Below are positions 7,118 through 17,025 of a stretch of 64,000 bases of DNA, one piece after another. The notes beneath the pieces were generated by a model that worked only from the letters and a program-made list of their open reading frames with translations, did not search any database and was not told the DNA's origin. Numbering within the stretch: the first letter of the stretch is position 1; every line of letters begins with the position of its first letter. The stretch is from Thermoanaerobacterium sp. RBIITD (GTDB taxonomy: Bacteria > Bacillota > Thermoanaerobacteria > Thermoanaerobacterales > Thermoanaerobacteraceae), in assembly GCF_900205865.1 (NCBI RefSeq), contig NZ_LT906662.1, positions 1,302,001-1,366,000 on the forward strand. The letters are read 5' to 3'. The translations under genes were made by a program, and so were the position numbers.

Positions 7118-10100
7118 CTATTTCCCCATATATATCCCTTTTTTGATATCAGTTGCGGCAACTTCCTCCATTATATCTTCTTGATTCTTTATATTTTTAA
7201 ACGCTGCCGATAGCATTAACTTTATCCTATTTAACTGATTGACTTCGCTTGCACCGGGGTCATAATCAACAGCCGTAATATTTGCATCTTTGTATCGCTC
7301 CCTTATAGCTTTAAGCACACCTTTGCCTGTTATATGATTTGGCAAACATGCAAAAGGCTGTACACATACTATATTCGATACTCCTTCTTCTAAAAGCTCT
7401 ATCATCTCTGCTGTCAAGTACCATCCCTCACCAGTTATATTGCCAAGTGATACGATAGGTAACGCATAATCTTTTAATTTGCTCAATGATTTTGGCGGAC
7501 TAAATCTTTTGCTTTTCGCCAAAGCCTTTTTCATTTCATTTCTGTAAAACTCTAAACCTAAAATCCCAGCGTTTTGAAGGACTTGTCTCGTTCTGCTTCC
7601 TGACAAATATTTATATTTTTCATTTGCATGGTCTAAAATAAATATTAGAAAATCTATCAAACCGGGAACAGTTACTTCTACCCCTTCTTTTTCTAATACA
7701 TCGACAATACTATTGTTTGCTGTAGGATGATATTTTACAAGTATTTCACCTACAACACCTACTTTTGGCTTAATAATGTTATTTATCTCGATGTTATCAA
7801 AATCCTCAACAATTTGCCTCACATATTTTTTAAAAAGTTTTAAGCTTCCGCATCGCACAGATTCAATACATTTTTTGACCCATTTCTCATATAGATGATT
7901 TGAAGAACCTGGTATTTTCTCATAAGGTCTTACCCTAAGCAGAACATTTAGCAGCAAATCGCCATAGACCAAGCCAATAAAGGCTTTATTCAAAAGTCCT
8001 CCTTTTATTTTAAACCCCGGGTTTTTCTCCATACCTACAAAATTCAGTGAAATTACCGGTATTTTATCAAATCCTGCGTCTCTCAAAGCCTTACGCAAAA
8101 ATCCAATATAGTTTGTTGCTCTACAGCCACCACCTGTTTGTGTAATCATTACAGATGTATTATCAAGGTCATATTTCCCTGACTTTAATGCTTCAATTAA
8201 CTGCCCCACTACGATTATAGAAGGATAACAAGCATCATTATTGACATATTTTAGCCCCTCTTCGACGGCTGCTTTATCAATAGAAGGCAATACTTCTAAG
8301 TTATATCCTGATACATTAAAAGCTTCCTCAAGAAACTGGAAATGTATCGGGGACATTTGAGGTGCAAGTATCGTATGCCTTTTACGCATTTCCTCTGTAA
8401 AGATAATTCTTTTAAAGGCTTTTGATTTATTATCTATTATAGTTTTATTTCTTTCATTTATTGCAGCTATTAATGAACGAATTCGTATCTTTATAGAGCC
8501 TACATTTGTTCCTTCATCTATCTTCAAGATTGTATATATTTTCCCATAGGGGCTTAAAATTTCCTGAACTTGGTCAGATGAAACAGCATCAAGCCCACAG
8601 CCAAATGAATTAAGCTGTACTAAATCGAGGTTTTCTCTTTTTGCAACAAAACTTGCCGCAATATAAAGCCTTGTATGATACATCCACTGGTCAACAACTC
8701 TTAAAGGTCTTTCGACATTTCCAAGATGCGATATAGAATCTTCCGTAAGAACAGCAATACCAAATGATGTTATTATTTCTGGTATCCCATGATTGATTTC
8801 CGGATCTATATGATATGGCCTGCCAGATAGTACTATTCCCCTCTTTCCGGTTTCAGCTAAATATCTTAGGACTTCTTCACCTTTGCGGTGCATATCATCT
8901 TTTACTCTTTTATCTTCATCAAATGCTTTATCTAATGCATGTCTTATCTCTCTTTTAGTTATCTTAAATTCCTTCAATTCACTGTATAGCCTATTTGCAA
9001 GTCTTTCTTTATTATCAAGGGCCAGAAATGGATTCAAAAATTTCACACCTTTTTCATCAATTATGTCCATATTATTTTTAATGACTTCAGTATATGATGT
9101 GACAATCGGGCAGTTATAATGATTATCTGCATCATTAAATAAATTTTGCTCAATTGGGATACATGGGTAAAATATAGTCTTTATTCCTTTATTTATGAGA
9201 TTCATAATATGCCCGTGTACCAATTTTGCCGGATAACATACGGATTCTGACGGTATTGTGTCCATTCCGGACTCATATAACATTTTGGATGACCTGTCAG
9301 ATAATATTACCCTAAAACCTAAGTATGTAAAAAATGTAAACCAAAGTGGGTAATTCTCATACATATTTAAAACCCTTGGTATACCTATTGTCCCTCTATA
9401 TGCCTTATCAGCTTCTAATGGCTTATAATTAAAAATCCTCTTGTATTTGTAGTCATAAAGATTCGGTATGTCATTATGGCATTTTTCCTTTCCTGCACCC
9501 CTTTCACAGCGGTTACCTGATATATACTCACGTCCATCATTAAATTGGTTAATTGTAAGAAGGCATCTGTTTGTACATTTATTACATCTTCTATTCGATA
9601 TATCCGTGTGGAAGTTTTCCAATTTGTCCATAGATATAATAGAACTTTTTGAGCCTTCTGTATATCTCTCCTTTGCAATTAAAGCTGCCCCAAATGCTCC
9701 CATCAAACCGGCAATTTGTGGTCTTACAACATGCCTTCCCGTAACTAGTTCAAAGCTTCTAAGTATTGCATCATTTAAAAAAGTACCGCCTTGAACGATT
9801 ATTTTCTCACCGAGCTCTTTTGGATCCCTGATTTTTATTACTTTATACAGGGCATTTTTTATAACTGAATATGATAAACCTGCAGAAATATCCCCTATTG
9901 TTGCACCTTCTTTTTGAGCCTGCTTAACCCTTGAATTCATAAATACGGTGCAGCGGGAACCAAGATCAACAGGTCTCTTTGCAATTAATGCAGCTTTTGA
10001 AAATTCTTCAACAGACATATTCAGTGTCGACGCAAATGTCTCAATAAATGAGCCGCAGCCTGATGAGCATGCCTCATTCAGCATTATACTATCAATCACA

Positions 10101-11404
10101 CCATTTTTAATTTTTATACACTTCATATCCTGCCCACCGATATCCAATATAAAGTCTACACCAGGAAGAAAATATTCGGATGCTTTATAATGGGCGATCG
10201 TTTCAATTTCACCGATATCTACCATCAATGCAGATTTAATAAGGCTTTCACCATAGCCTGTTACAGCAGAATTAGCTATATACGCTTTGTTTGGCAATTT
10301 TTTGTAAATATCTTTTAATGCTTTTATAACAGAATTAAGTGGATTGCCTTCATTACTGCTATAATATGAATAAAGTATTGCACCATCATTATCGATTAAT
10401 ATCAATTTTGTTGTTGTTGAGCCAGCGTCAATGCCCAAAAAACAGCCACCTTTTGCATCATTGATATCTTTTCTAACCACGTTAATTTCTTTATGCCTAT
10501 TCTTAAATTCATTTAATTCTTTATCATCAAGAAATAAAGGCCTTAATCTTTCTACATCGTTTTTTACATTAATAGGTGATGTTTGTGCTCTATAATAAAG
10601 ATCCCTCAATGATAAAGAATTCTCATTTCTCGAAGAAAGTGCTGCTCCAATAGCAACGGCCAATTGTGAATTCTCAGGGAAAATAATTTCTTTTTCAGTT
10701 AATTTCAATGTTTCAATAAATCTTTTCCTTAATTCTGATAAAAAATATAAAGGTCCACCTAAAAATGCCACAATGCCTCTTATTGGTCTACCGCATGCAA
10801 GTCCACTTATTGTCTGATTGACTACAGCTTGAAATATAGATGCGGCAATGTCTTCTTTTGCTGTACCTTCATTTAAAAGTGGCTGTATATCTGTTTTTGC
10901 AAATACACCACAGCGGGCTGCTATGGGGTATATCACCTTATAATTTTTAGCAAGTTCGTTTAAACCCTGTGCATCTGTCTTTAAAAGTGTCGCCATTTGG
11001 TCTATAAAAGCACCTGTACCTCCTGCACAGCTTCCGTTCATCCTTTGTTCAATATTACCATCAAAATATGTAATCTTAGCATCTTCGCCCCCCAGCTCTA
11101 TAACAACATCTGCTTCTGGGAAAAACTTCTCAACTGTTTTTGTGCCTGCAATAACCTCCTGTATAAAGGGTATTTTAAGCCATTCTGATACCATCATTCC
11201 AGCAGAACCTGTTATCATAGCAGTCAATTTAATATCATGAAATTTATTGTATGTTTCCTTTATTATGTTCATGATTGTTTCTTTTATGTTTGACAGATGC
11301 CTTTGATATTTGCTTAATATTATATCATCATTATCGTTCAGAATAACCAATTTTGCTGTCGTTGATCCTACGTCGATACCTAAACTGTATGTACATCCGC
11401 CCAC
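7118..11404 (-). CDS. Large 2-hydroxyacyl-CoA dehydratase activase-related protein
   Basis: This 1,428-aa fusion has two BcrAD/BadF/HgdC-type ATPase domains. The first (1-290) has [22 protein letters not shown] and the cluster-binding region [10 protein letters not shown]. The second (320-590) has [21 protein letters not shown] and [13 protein letters not shown]2229 region follows (about 655-870, [14 protein letters not shown]), then a C-terminal part related to dehydratase subunits (about 990-1400, [22 protein letters not shown]). The family uses ATP-driven electron injection through a [4Fe-4S] cluster to activate 2-hydroxyacyl-CoA dehydratases. The GTG at 11404 has AAGGAG upstream. No dehydratase alpha/beta gene is nearby, so the substrate is unknown. 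Confidence 0.85.
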   Translation of the reverse strand: MGGCTYSLGIDVGSTTAKLVILNDNDDIILSKYQRHLSNIKETIMNIIKETYNKFHDIKLTAMITGSAGMMVSEWLKIPFIQEVIAGTKTVEKFFPEADVVIELGGEDAKITYFDGNIEQRMNGSCAGGTGAFIDQMATLLKTDAQGLNELAKNYKVIYPIAARCGVFAKTDIQPLLNEGTAKEDIAASIFQAVVNQTISGLACGRPIRGIVAFLGGPLYFLSELRKRFIETLKLTEKEIIFPENSQLAVAIGAALSSRNENSLSLRDLYYRAQTSPINVKNDVERLRPLFLDDKELNEFKNRHKEINVVRKDINDAKGGCFLGIDAGSTTTKLILIDNDGAILYSYYSSNEGNPLNSVIKALKDIYKKLPNKAYIANSAVTGYGESLIKSALMVDIGEIETIAHYKASEYFLPGVDFILDIGGQDMKCIKIKNGVIDSIMLNEACSSGCGSFIETFASTLNMSVEEFSKAALIAKRPVDLGSRCTVFMNSRVKQAQKEGATIGDISAGLSYSVIKNALYKVIKIRDPKELGEKIIVQGGTFLNDAILRSFELVTGRHVVRPQIAGLMGAFGAALIAKERYTEGSKSSIISMDKLENFHTDISNRRCNKCTNRCLLTINQFNDGREYISGNRCERGAGKEKCHNDIPNLYDYKYKRIFNYKPLEADKAYRGTIGIPRVLNMYENYPLWFTFFTYLGFRVILSDRSSKMLYESGMDTIPSESVCYPAKLVHGHIMNLINKGIKTIFYPCIPIEQNLFNDADNHYNCPIVTSYTEVIKNNMDIIDEKGVKFLNPFLALDNKERLANRLYSELKEFKITKREIRHALDKAFDEDKRVKDDMHRKGEEVLRYLAETGKRGIVLSGRPYHIDPEINHGIPEIITSFGIAVLTEDSISHLGNVERPLRVVDQWMYHTRLYIAASFVAKRENLDLVQLNSFGCGLDAVSSDQVQEILSPYGKIYTILKIDEGTNVGSIKIRIRSLIAAINERNKTIIDNKSKAFKRIIFTEEMRKRHTILAPQMSPIHFQFLEEAFNVSGYNLEVLPSIDKAAVEEGLKYVNNDACYPSIIVVGQLIEALKSGKYDLDNTSVMITQTGGGCRATNYIGFLRKALRDAGFDKIPVISLNFVGMEKNPGFKIKGGLLNKAFIGLVYGDLLLNVLLRVRPYEKIPGSSNHLYEKWVKKCIESVRCGSLKLFKKYVRQIVEDFDNIEINNIIKPKVGVVGEILVKYHPTANNSIVDVLEKEGVEVTVPGLIDFLIFILDHANEKYKYLSGSRTRQVLQNAGILGLEFYRNEMKKALAKSKRFSPPKSLSKLKDYALPIVSLGNITGEGWYLTAEMIELLEEGVSNIVCVQPFACLPNHITGKGVLKAIRERYKDANITAVDYDPGASEVNQLNRIKLMLSAAFKNIKNQEDIMEEVAATDIKKGIYMGK

Positions 11405-11548
11405 TTTAAATTCTCCTTCAATTTCAATTTAAAATAGTATAATATGCTACTCTTTTGATATGAAATAATAGTGAAATATCTTAATATAATTTTACCACAC
11501 CGATATGTTATATAAAAGAATTAAAATAAATAGTCATAGCTTAAACAA

Positions 11549-11580
11549 TAAAAAGCCCTATAAAATTTTACATAGGGCTT
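11549..11580 (-). terminator. Rho-independent terminator of the MFS gene
   Basis: AAAGCCCTAT and ATAGGGCTTT form a 10-bp stem around an AT-rich loop, followed on the minus strand by TTTTTATT. It sits between the MFS stop codon (11596) and the start of the activase gene (11404), so it isolates the two. Confidence 0.85.
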
Positions 11581-11595
11581 TGTAACTATGATAAC

Positions 11596-12804
11596 TTATT
11601 CTGGCATCAAAACATTTTTATTTTCTTTAACAAAATACATAAATACAAAAGATATTAAAATGAAGACTGCTGCTGCGAAATATAACGAATTATATCCGAT
11701 GTAGTCCATGACAGCGCCAAAAACCGGTGGTGTAACTATTGACGCAAGTGATGAGAAAAGATAATAAAGTCCTGTATATGTTCCTATTTTTTCAGATGAC
11801 GTATAACCTACGACGAGCGGATATGAATTTATATTAAATAGTGCATTGAAAATTCCGGCAACAGGCATCAAATATTGTATTACAGTGAATTCTCTTACAT
11901 TCATAAACAGCAAAAATAATATTGCCATTCCAAATGAACCTATCATCATTGTCTTCTTTTTCCCTATTTTAGATGCGATAAATCCCGCAGGTATTGCTGC
12001 TAAGATAAATGCACCAGAGTAGAAAAACATGCTAAACGATGATACACTTTCATTTACACCAAGGGCCATCTTCGCATAACGAGTAAAGAATGTCTCAACA
12101 GCACCAAAGCCACCAATCATCATAAATATTGATAAAAGTGTAAATAGCAGTGATTTATCTTCCTTTGACATAACATAAAATAACGATTTAAATGTGTTTT
12201 GCCTTTCCTCATTTTCACTTTTTGTGAAAGTCTTTGGTTCTTTTATTGAGAGTATCAAAATTATCGGGACTATTAATGATAATATTGAAACTAAAAAGAA
12301 AGGATATGCTTTATTTAATTTATAAAGCTGTGATCCAACAACAAATATTATCGATGCCCCAAGGCCACCCATGAAATTAATTATTCCATTCGCTTTGCTT
12401 CTATGTTCTTCTTCTACTATATCAGGCATAAGTGCAACAATAGGTGTGCGGTATGTAGCTATTACAAAATTAAATATTAGGTCTAAAATCAATAATGCTA
12501 CAAGGCTATTTTGCAAAGGTAACATTGCATATAGGATACCTGCTAATGGCATGCCGATAACGATGTATGGCATACGGCGGCCAATTTTAGTATGTGTATT
12601 GTCGCTTAACGAACCAAATATAGGTAGCAATATTAAATTAGCAATATTATCCCATACCATAACTGTACCAATTAATGTATTGCTATTTGTAAAATTGCCG
12701 AGAAATATAGGCATGTATGCATTATATGCCGCCCAAACCATTGATACTACCATGAAACCAAGGCCAAGATTAAAAACTTTGCCATAGTTTAACCTCGATG
12801 ACAT
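11596..12804 (-). CDS. MFS transporter, SLC45/sugar-cation symporter-like
   Basis: This 402-aa protein has about 12 hydrophobic helices in two halves. The loop after helix 2 (GSLSDNTHTKIGRRMPYI, about residues 60-77) is the characteristic D-x-T-x-T-x-x-GRR-x-PYI pattern of SLC45/GPH-related major facilitator proteins, which usually move sugars or glycosides with cations. A second family loop, ASKIGKKKTMMIG, begins the second half. It stands alone between terminators, with a short upstream region and no catabolic neighbour, so the substrate cannot be named. Confidence 0.8.
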   Translation of the reverse strand: MSSRLNYGKVFNLGLGFMVVSMVWAAYNAYMPIFLGNFTNSNTLIGTVMVWDNIANLILLPIFGSLSDNTHTKIGRRMPYIVIGMPLAGILYAMLPLQNSLVALLILDLIFNFVIATYRTPIVALMPDIVEEEHRSKANGIINFMGGLGASIIFVVGSQLYKLNKAYPFFLVSILSLIVPIILILSIKEPKTFTKSENEERQNTFKSLFYVMSKEDKSLLFTLLSIFMMIGGFGAVETFFTRYAKMALGVNESVSSFSMFFYSGAFILAAIPAGFIASKIGKKKTMMIGSFGMAILFLLFMNVREFTVIQYLMPVAGIFNALFNINSYPLVVGYTSSEKIGTYTGLYYLFSSLASIVTPPVFGAVMDYIGYNSLYFAAAVFILISFVFMYFVKENKNVLMPE

Positions 12805-12904
12805 AATTATCCCCCTCTTAAATCATTTACAATTATATTTTATCATTTATTGTTTCAGAATATATATAATAAATGTTAATTTTATGTTACATAAAAGTTA
12901 TTTG

Positions 12905-12996
12905 TGGTGTGTCACACCGTATCAACATTTACCCCAAACACAGTTTTGAATATACAACCTCGGTTTAAACTTTACCTGTTAAAATTTTGTAATAGT
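12905..12996 (-). repeat. Copy A of a diverged 90-bp tail shared with 45401-45495
   Basis: On the minus strand a short reading frame ends ILTGKV-stop and is followed by about 80 bases that align along their length with 45401-45495, where the frame ends ILTGEA-stop. Both tails contain TGATACGG and then a small hairpin (GGTGTGACACACC here). This looks like the 3' end of an unrecognised mobile element rather than chance. See the matching feature at 45401. Confidence 0.55.
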
Positions 12997-13255
12997 TTTG
13001 TCCAATATAGGACTATTGGAGATTCTCCAATAACCCTTTCTTGTATTGGCGTGTTTCCAGGCTTTCTCTTTGTTTGCATCTAGTTTTATCAGATTGTCAT
13101 ACCTGGTTTTGATTTTCTTCCATTGTTTCCATTTGCAAGCCCTTAATCTTCTACGAATCCATAGGTCCAGGAATTTCGATTTGCCTCCGGTGTCTACTAT
13201 CCCGAAGTAGTTTATCTATCCCATGGCTATCTGATTTAATCTTTTAATTCTGTTT
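12990..13255 (-). pseudogene. Group II intron reverse transcriptase/maturase, C-terminal fragment
   Basis: The minus strand reads INYFGIVDTGGKSKFLDLWI, then RRRLRACKWKQWKKIKTRYD, KEKAWKHANTRKGYWRISNS and PILDKTI. This is the maturase (X) domain of bacterial group II intron proteins: the WxRRRxR...WKQWKK...KGYWR..NSPIL pattern is diagnostic. A stop codon stands upstream of INYF where the family has Trp, and the reverse transcriptase domain is absent. The fragment abuts a broken ABC ATPase on one side and repeat copy A on the other. Confidence 0.85.
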
Positions 13256-13269
13256 TCCATACTGATATT

Positions 13270-13750
13270 CGTTATTTCTCAATATCTTCTTTATATGGCT
13301 TGCTATTAATACAGTTGCACCTCTTTCTTTTTCTTCTAACAATATCTTTCTTACAAGGCTCACACCATCTTCATCGAGGGAATTTGTGGGTTCATCAAGC
13401 AAGTTGTGGCTTCTCCATTATAGCCTGCGCTATTCCAAGCCTCTGCTTCATACGAAGGGAGTATTTCTTGTACGGCCTTTTATCATCAGTGTTAAGCCCT
13501 ACTCTTTCTATAGCGTTTTTAATCTCCTCATCACCAATGACATTTTTTATTGATGCTAAAAATTTTAAATTTTGAAAGCCCGTCCATTGGTTCCAGAATC
13601 CCACGTTTTCTATTATCAAGCCGAGGCTTTCTGGAAATGAGGCATCTTTGCCAATTTTCTTGCAAAATGCTATTACATCACCTTGAATAGGTCTTATTAA
13701 ACCACATATAGCTCTAAAAAGCATTGTCTTTCCTGAGCCATTTCTCCCAA
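13270..13750 (-). pseudogene. ABC transporter ATPase pseudogene
   Basis: Walker A is readable as TIGRNGSGKTMLFRAI at about 13700-13745, just downstream of an IS21 scar that removed the first codons. The frame continues to the signature region YSLRMKQRLGIAQAIMEKPQ. A frameshift near 13400 then moves the Walker B and D-loop piece (DEPTNSLDEDGVSLV) and the H-loop piece (IASH) into another frame. The protein resembles bacitracin/lantibiotic-type ABC ATPases. It is interrupted at both ends and cannot be functional. Confidence 0.85.
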
Positions 13751-13751
13751 T

Positions 13752-13792
13752 TGTTTATGTTGCACTAAAATTTTTCACTTGACAAATACACC
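13752..13792 (-). mobile_element. IS21 scar: both tips joined, no interior
   Basis: TTGTTTATGTTGCACTAAAA (reverse complement of an IS21 right tip) runs directly into TTTTTCACTTGACAAATA (reverse complement of the left tip). No istA or istB sequence remains. The joint resembles that of the scar at 25150-25187. It separates the ABC ATPase pseudogene from a truncated IS3 orfB. Confidence 0.75.
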
Positions 13793-13970
13793 TTTTATTT
13801 TCAGGTTTCTCTTTTTGTTTATCATAATAGGTGCTTCTTGGGTATTCTAGTATATTACACATGGTTTCAACATTGTATTTATCAGCATTATCTTTTATTA
13901 TTGCATATATGGTATCAGGATTTACTTCTTTGCGAATATAGCCATAGCTTTTTTTAATATCTCAACTTTC
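13793..13970 (-). pseudogene. IS3-family orfB, N-terminal fragment
   Basis: In the frame shifted relative to orfA the minus strand reads EVNPDTIYAIIKDNADKYNV, then ETMCNILEYPRSTYYDKQKE and KPENK. This is the start of an IS3-type integrase orfB (the region before the DDE core). It ends at the IS21 scar, so the catalytic domain is lost. Confidence 0.8.
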
Positions 13971-14188
13971 TCCTTGAGCTTGGCATTTTCTTTTCTTATT
14001 CTATTTAATTCCTCAAGAGTAAAAGACTCCCTTTTAATATTCATAGGTTTCTTTTTCTTAATCCAGTTACGTACTGCTGTTTCGCTTAGGCTATATTCGC
14101 TGCAATTCTCTTTTACCGGCTTCCATGATAATGATAGTTCAACTATCATTTCTTTAAAAACATTTGTAAATGTCTTTCTCTTTGACAT
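13922..14188 (-). CDS. IS3-family transposase orfA
   Basis: This OrfA of about 88 aa has an N-terminal helix-turn-helix (FKEMIVELSLSWKPVKENCS, then YSLSETAVRNWIKKKKP) and a C-terminal leucine-zipper-like coiled coil (LEELNRIRKENAKLKEKVEI). It normally joins orfB by a -1 frameshift near its end to make the transposase. The partner is truncated here, so the element is dead. An in-frame ATG 24 bases upstream (14212) is also possible. Confidence 0.8.
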   Translation of the reverse strand: MSKRKTFTNVFKEMIVELSLSWKPVKENCSEYSLSETAVRNWIKKKKPMNIKRESFTLEELNRIRKENAKLKEKVEILKKAMAIFAKK

Positions 14189-14212
14189 CTTATGGACGCA
14201 TCCTTCCTTCAT

Positions 14213-14462
14213 CTATTAGTTTATATAAAACCTTATTTTGTGTCGATACTTATATACTAATATACTAACATCAAGTGGATAAAGCAATTTTCTCCTGTAC
14301 AGGTATCAGATAATGAAAAAATAACTACTAAAGAATATCAGGCAATGAAAGAACGTATTGCTGCTGCCAAAGTGTCCCTCATTAAGGGAAATGCATCTAT
14401 GTTTCACTGCTACTATATTATAACATTAACAAAGGAATAAGGGCATTAATATAAAGAAAAAA
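14213..14462. other. Gap with one unassigned coding fragment
   Basis: On the plus strand about 14308-14440 reads VSDNEKITTKEYQAMKERIA and continues as AAAKVSLIKGNASM. It has no start codon or ribosome site and I do not recognise it. It is probably another gene fragment left by rearrangement. Confidence 0.3.
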
Positions 14463-14500
14463 ATAAATGATTAAGAGAAAAACAAATCTCTTAATCATTT
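14463..14500 (-). terminator. Terminator overlapping the VanW-protein stop codon
   Basis: AAATGATTAAGAGA pairs with TCTCTTAATCATTT, and on the minus strand it is followed by ATTTTTTTCTTT. The stop codon at 14491-14493 lies inside the stem. Confidence 0.8.
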
Positions 14501-15381
14501 ATCAAAAGCTGTCCTTTTGTACTGTCAAAATTTAAATTAACATTAAGTCCCGTTAATAAAAACCTTGCAGGTACATATGTTGTTCCATCGTCAGAAATAA
14601 ACGGATCCACATCTGAAGTATAGCTCTGGTTGTTAACTGTAAAAGTGTTGCTTTCAATCGTAAATTTCACAGATATGTTATTGAGCGTTGTAGTTACAGT
14701 ATTCGTTGCTCCATCCCAGTCTACTTTAGCACCTAGTTTTTCTGCAAGAATACGATAAGGAACAAACACTCTATTTTGGCTTATAAACGGTTTAGTTGAG
14801 TCATCAAAAGTCATTTGCTCTCCGTTAACACAAACAGTAACATTGTAGTTTCTGTCAGGATAATCTTCTTTGCATAGGTCTACAATCAGATTGCCATTAT
14901 TGTCTTTATATGACTTAATTGTTAAATCATAATTTAAGGTATTTCTAAACTTCAAGTCCCAATAAGGCCAGTCAACTGCGGCATCATCACCATTGGGGGC
15001 ATAGACTACAGGTCCATTATGATGATGTCTTTCTATTATCTGAAGTCCTAAGCTCGCAGCTGCTCTATAAGCAGCAGTGCTTGCTTCGCAAACACCACCA
15101 CCTAGATCCTTATAGTATCCTAAGCTTGAACCTGATAGACCAATTACAAAACCTCTTTCTGTGGTTCTTCTACCTACTACATTATTGAAAGAAAAAACTT
15201 GTCCTGCCTTTATAACATATCCATTCATGTATTCTAAGGCTTTAGTAGCATTGATAATGCTATTATAGAATTTGGGATCTGATGATGGTGTAACTGTACC
15301 TACACTTAATATTTGTGCTTTACCTATAATAGGTGCAAGCAAAAAAATAAATACTGATAAAACCAATACTATCTTTTTCAT
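14491..15381 (-). CDS. Secreted VanW protein with copper-amine-oxidase-like stalk
   Basis: This 296-aa exported protein has a signal peptide at residues 1-22 (MKKIVLVLSVFIFLLAPIIG). A VanW domain follows (about 30-170, with FSFNNVVGRRTTERGF and GGGVCEASTAAYRAA). A copper-amine-oxidase N-terminal-like domain occupies about 185-296 (FISQNRVFVPYRILAEKLGA, VDWDGATNTVT, TYVPARFL). VanW domains occur in cell-wall and surface proteins of Firmicutes, and the stalk domain is common in thermophilic Clostridia; neither has a settled reaction. It is monocistronic with its own terminator. Confidence 0.85.
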   Translation of the reverse strand: MKKIVLVLSVFIFLLAPIIGKAQILSVGTVTPSSDPKFYNSIINATKALEYMNGYVIKAGQVFSFNNVVGRRTTERGFVIGLSGSSLGYYKDLGGGVCEASTAAYRAAASLGLQIIERHHHNGPVVYAPNGDDAAVDWPYWDLKFRNTLNYDLTIKSYKDNNGNLIVDLCKEDYPDRNYNVTVCVNGEQMTFDDSTKPFISQNRVFVPYRILAEKLGAKVDWDGATNTVTTTLNNISVKFTIESNTFTVNNQSYTSDVDPFISDDGTTYVPARFLLTGLNVNLNFDSTKGQLLIND

Positions 15382-15426
15382 GACAAAAGTTTCCTTTCAA
15401 TAATTTAAATATAAAATTTTAACATA

Positions 15427-15453
15427 AAAAAACGTTGTAAAATGCAACGTTCT
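15427..15453 (-). terminator. Terminator after the PQQ-repeat pseudogene
   Basis: AACGTTG and CAACGTT form a 7-bp stem with a short loop, followed on the minus strand by TTTTTTT. It lies downstream of the pseudogene at 15477-15906. Confidence 0.7.
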
Positions 15454-15476
15454 TACTCTATGTTTATAAAATATTA

Positions 15477-15906
15477 TCAAGCTGGCACATCCATTTTTGG
15501 GGATGCACCATTTATAACCATAACATCACTTACAATTTTAAATACAACTGTTTTTGTTGAGGCTGTAATTTTTGTGCTATTTCCTGTATTGCTTCCTGCA
15601 TTGCTTTCCGTGCTGTTTCCTATAGCGTAAAGATAATTATCATTAGAACCAACATAAATAGTTCCATCGTAACCTATGGTTGGTGAGGGTGGTGAGCCAC
15701 ATATCACATATCCAGTTTGATACTTCCACTTAAGAGAACCGTTATTATTGCTGGTGTCGTACGGTGAACGTCCTGTATGCTGTAGCCGTGGCGAAACATA
15801 GACTAGCTTCCTGTTTCAGCCTTTGCTATAGACGGCGAAAAAACATTGTACTAATTACCATGACGAATGTTACAAATACAGGAAGCAATTTTTTAACTAA
15901 TTTCAT
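15477..15906 (-). pseudogene. Secreted PQQ-repeat (beta-propeller) protein, pseudogene
   Basis: AAAAGGAGA precedes an ATG at 15906 that starts a signal peptide (MKLVKKLLPVFVTFVMVIST). After at least two frame changes the sequence continues as GRSPYDTSNNNGSLKWKYQT and GYDGTIYVGSNDNYLYAIGN, a PQQ/YncE-type propeller blade. The last residues (VINGASPKMDVPA) look like the beginning of a copper-amine-oxidase stalk. Most blades are missing. The parent was probably an exported or surface protein. Confidence 0.8.
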
Positions 15907-16004
15907 TAATATCTTTTCTCCTTTTAGATAAAGAGTATTTTCGGCAACTCTCGTTGCCTGATATATCTGAATTTCAGGAGATATATTTTAAATCTATCCC
16001 CCAA

Positions 16005-16240
16005 AAATTCATATAGTATAGATTGTCTGCTGTGTCTTGACATTCCCATAGGCATTGTCAAATCACACCGTTTTGTCTGATATCTCAACAGTGACTTTCC
16101 CACTGCTGTTGATTAAAGTGTAAACTTTCCGTCCTGCAAAATTTCCAGCAAAGTAATTTACACCCGGATTTAAAGATTTTATATCAGAGCCATCAAATGA
16201 GTATGACGACAGCTTGTATATATTCCCGTTTTTATATTAT
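16005..16240 (-). pseudogene. Fragment of an unidentified secreted protein
   Basis: The minus strand reads GNIYKLSSYSFDGSDIKSLN, then PGVNYFAGNFAGRKVYTLIN and SSGKVTVEISDKTV before stops. There is no start codon. Its style (short beta strands, SGK turns) fits an exported protein, perhaps linked to the adjacent propeller pseudogene. The family is not recognised. Confidence 0.5.
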
Positions 16241-16356
16241 GTCGGCATAATTATCGCATTTCTTTACTTTTATTTTTAAAAATTCATTCTTATTTGATGA
16301 AATTTCATAATTCAAAAATTAAAAGCAATTTATTAACATAAGAATTGTTTTTATTC

Positions 16357-16370
16357 GGTATGCGCATACC
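16357..16370. repeat. GGTATGCG palindrome, copy 1
   Basis: GGTATGCGCATACC is a perfect 14-bp palindrome. The same arms recur with a loop of about 8-9 bases at 16703-16727 and 18680-18703, and degenerately at 17770-17792. These copies bracket the RecA fragment and the HicA/HicB segments. Confidence 0.7.
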
Positions 16371-16506
16371 TTAATTTAATAGTCTTCATGTTCTTGCTGG
16401 TTTCGTTTTGTCTTTTCCCATTAATATCAACATTTCTTTTATTTTTTGCATAAAAAAAACGAACTTATTTAAGCCCGTTTGCTAACTTCTTATTGAGTCC
16501 CCAGAT

Positions 16507-16696
16507 GGGGAGGCTTCACAAAAGCGGTACATGGTATTCCTGCGGTGATATAAGGCTTGGGCAAGGAAGAGAAAATGGTAAACAGTATTTGAAAGATAAT
16601 AAAGAAGTTGCTGATAAAATTGAAGGTAAGATCAGAGAAAACATTAATCTAGTTTATGGCAAAATACAACCTGCTGATGATGAAACAGCAAATTGA
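16507..16696 (+). pseudogene. RecA C-terminal fragment
   Basis: The open stretch reads KSGTWYSCGDIRLGQGRENG, then KQYLKDNKEVADKIEGKIRE and ends about 18 residues later. This matches the C-terminal domain of bacterial RecA (usual pattern KSGAWYSY...GQGRENA...L..NP..A..IE..IR). The ATPase core is missing and no ribosome site is evident. It must be a displaced duplicate of part of recA; the true recA is elsewhere. Its stop is followed at once by a GGTATGCG hairpin, as is the hicB stop. Confidence 0.8.
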
Positions 16697-16702
16697 CATT
16701 TA

Positions 16703-16727
16703 GGTATGCGTTTTTTATGCGCATGCC
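16703..16727. repeat. GGTATGCG hairpin, copy 2
   Basis: GGTATGCG (16703-16710) and CGCATGCC (16720-16727) form an almost perfect 8-bp stem. The preceding ACATTTA is also shared with copy 4 at 18680. It could act as a terminator for the RecA fragment. Confidence 0.65.
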
Positions 16728-16734
16728 TTCATTT

Positions 16735-17013
16735 ATAATAAAATACAGTCCGACATGATACTTCGGGTTGCTATTATAATATGGGAGGTCAGGGAGAGGT
16801 TTTATCTCTCAATCATTATTATATCTTTTATTTATAAAAAAATTATGAATAAATCGTAAAAACTTTATTCTATATTTTCACCATTATAGGTTTTACTTCA
16901 TAATATTAACATCACATATAATATCGTATATAATATTATCATAAGCATGGATGGGCAAATTTGTATCCAAGAAAGAAAAGTTAATTAAGAAAGTCAAGAA
17001 CAATCCTAAGATA
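16735..17013 (+). repeat. Duplicated leader plus hicA 5' end, copy 1
   Basis: This stretch of about 280 bp aligns with 17805-18085. Both hold a hairpin (CAGTCCGA/TTCGGGTTG here), GGGAGGTCAGGGAGAG, then CTCTCAATCATTATTATATC, an AT-rich promoter-like part and the first codons of hicA. Substitutions are spread evenly, so the duplication is not recent. Confidence 0.75.
16951..17013 (+). pseudogene. HicA 5' stub
   Basis: From an ATG at 16951 the frame reads MGKFVSKKEKLIKKVKNNPK and then leaves homology. The equivalent part of the second copy (about 18040-18090) continues into the real hicA. The stub keeps the start codon that the complete copy has lost. It is cut off by the convergent Cys-rich gene at 17026. 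Confidence 0.75.
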
Positions 17014-17025
17014 TTTAAGCCAATA

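Noticed and set aside
9415-9794. Frames of 87 and 108 aa inside the activase gene
   Set aside because: They are out-of-frame shadows of a strongly supported 1,428-aa coding sequence.
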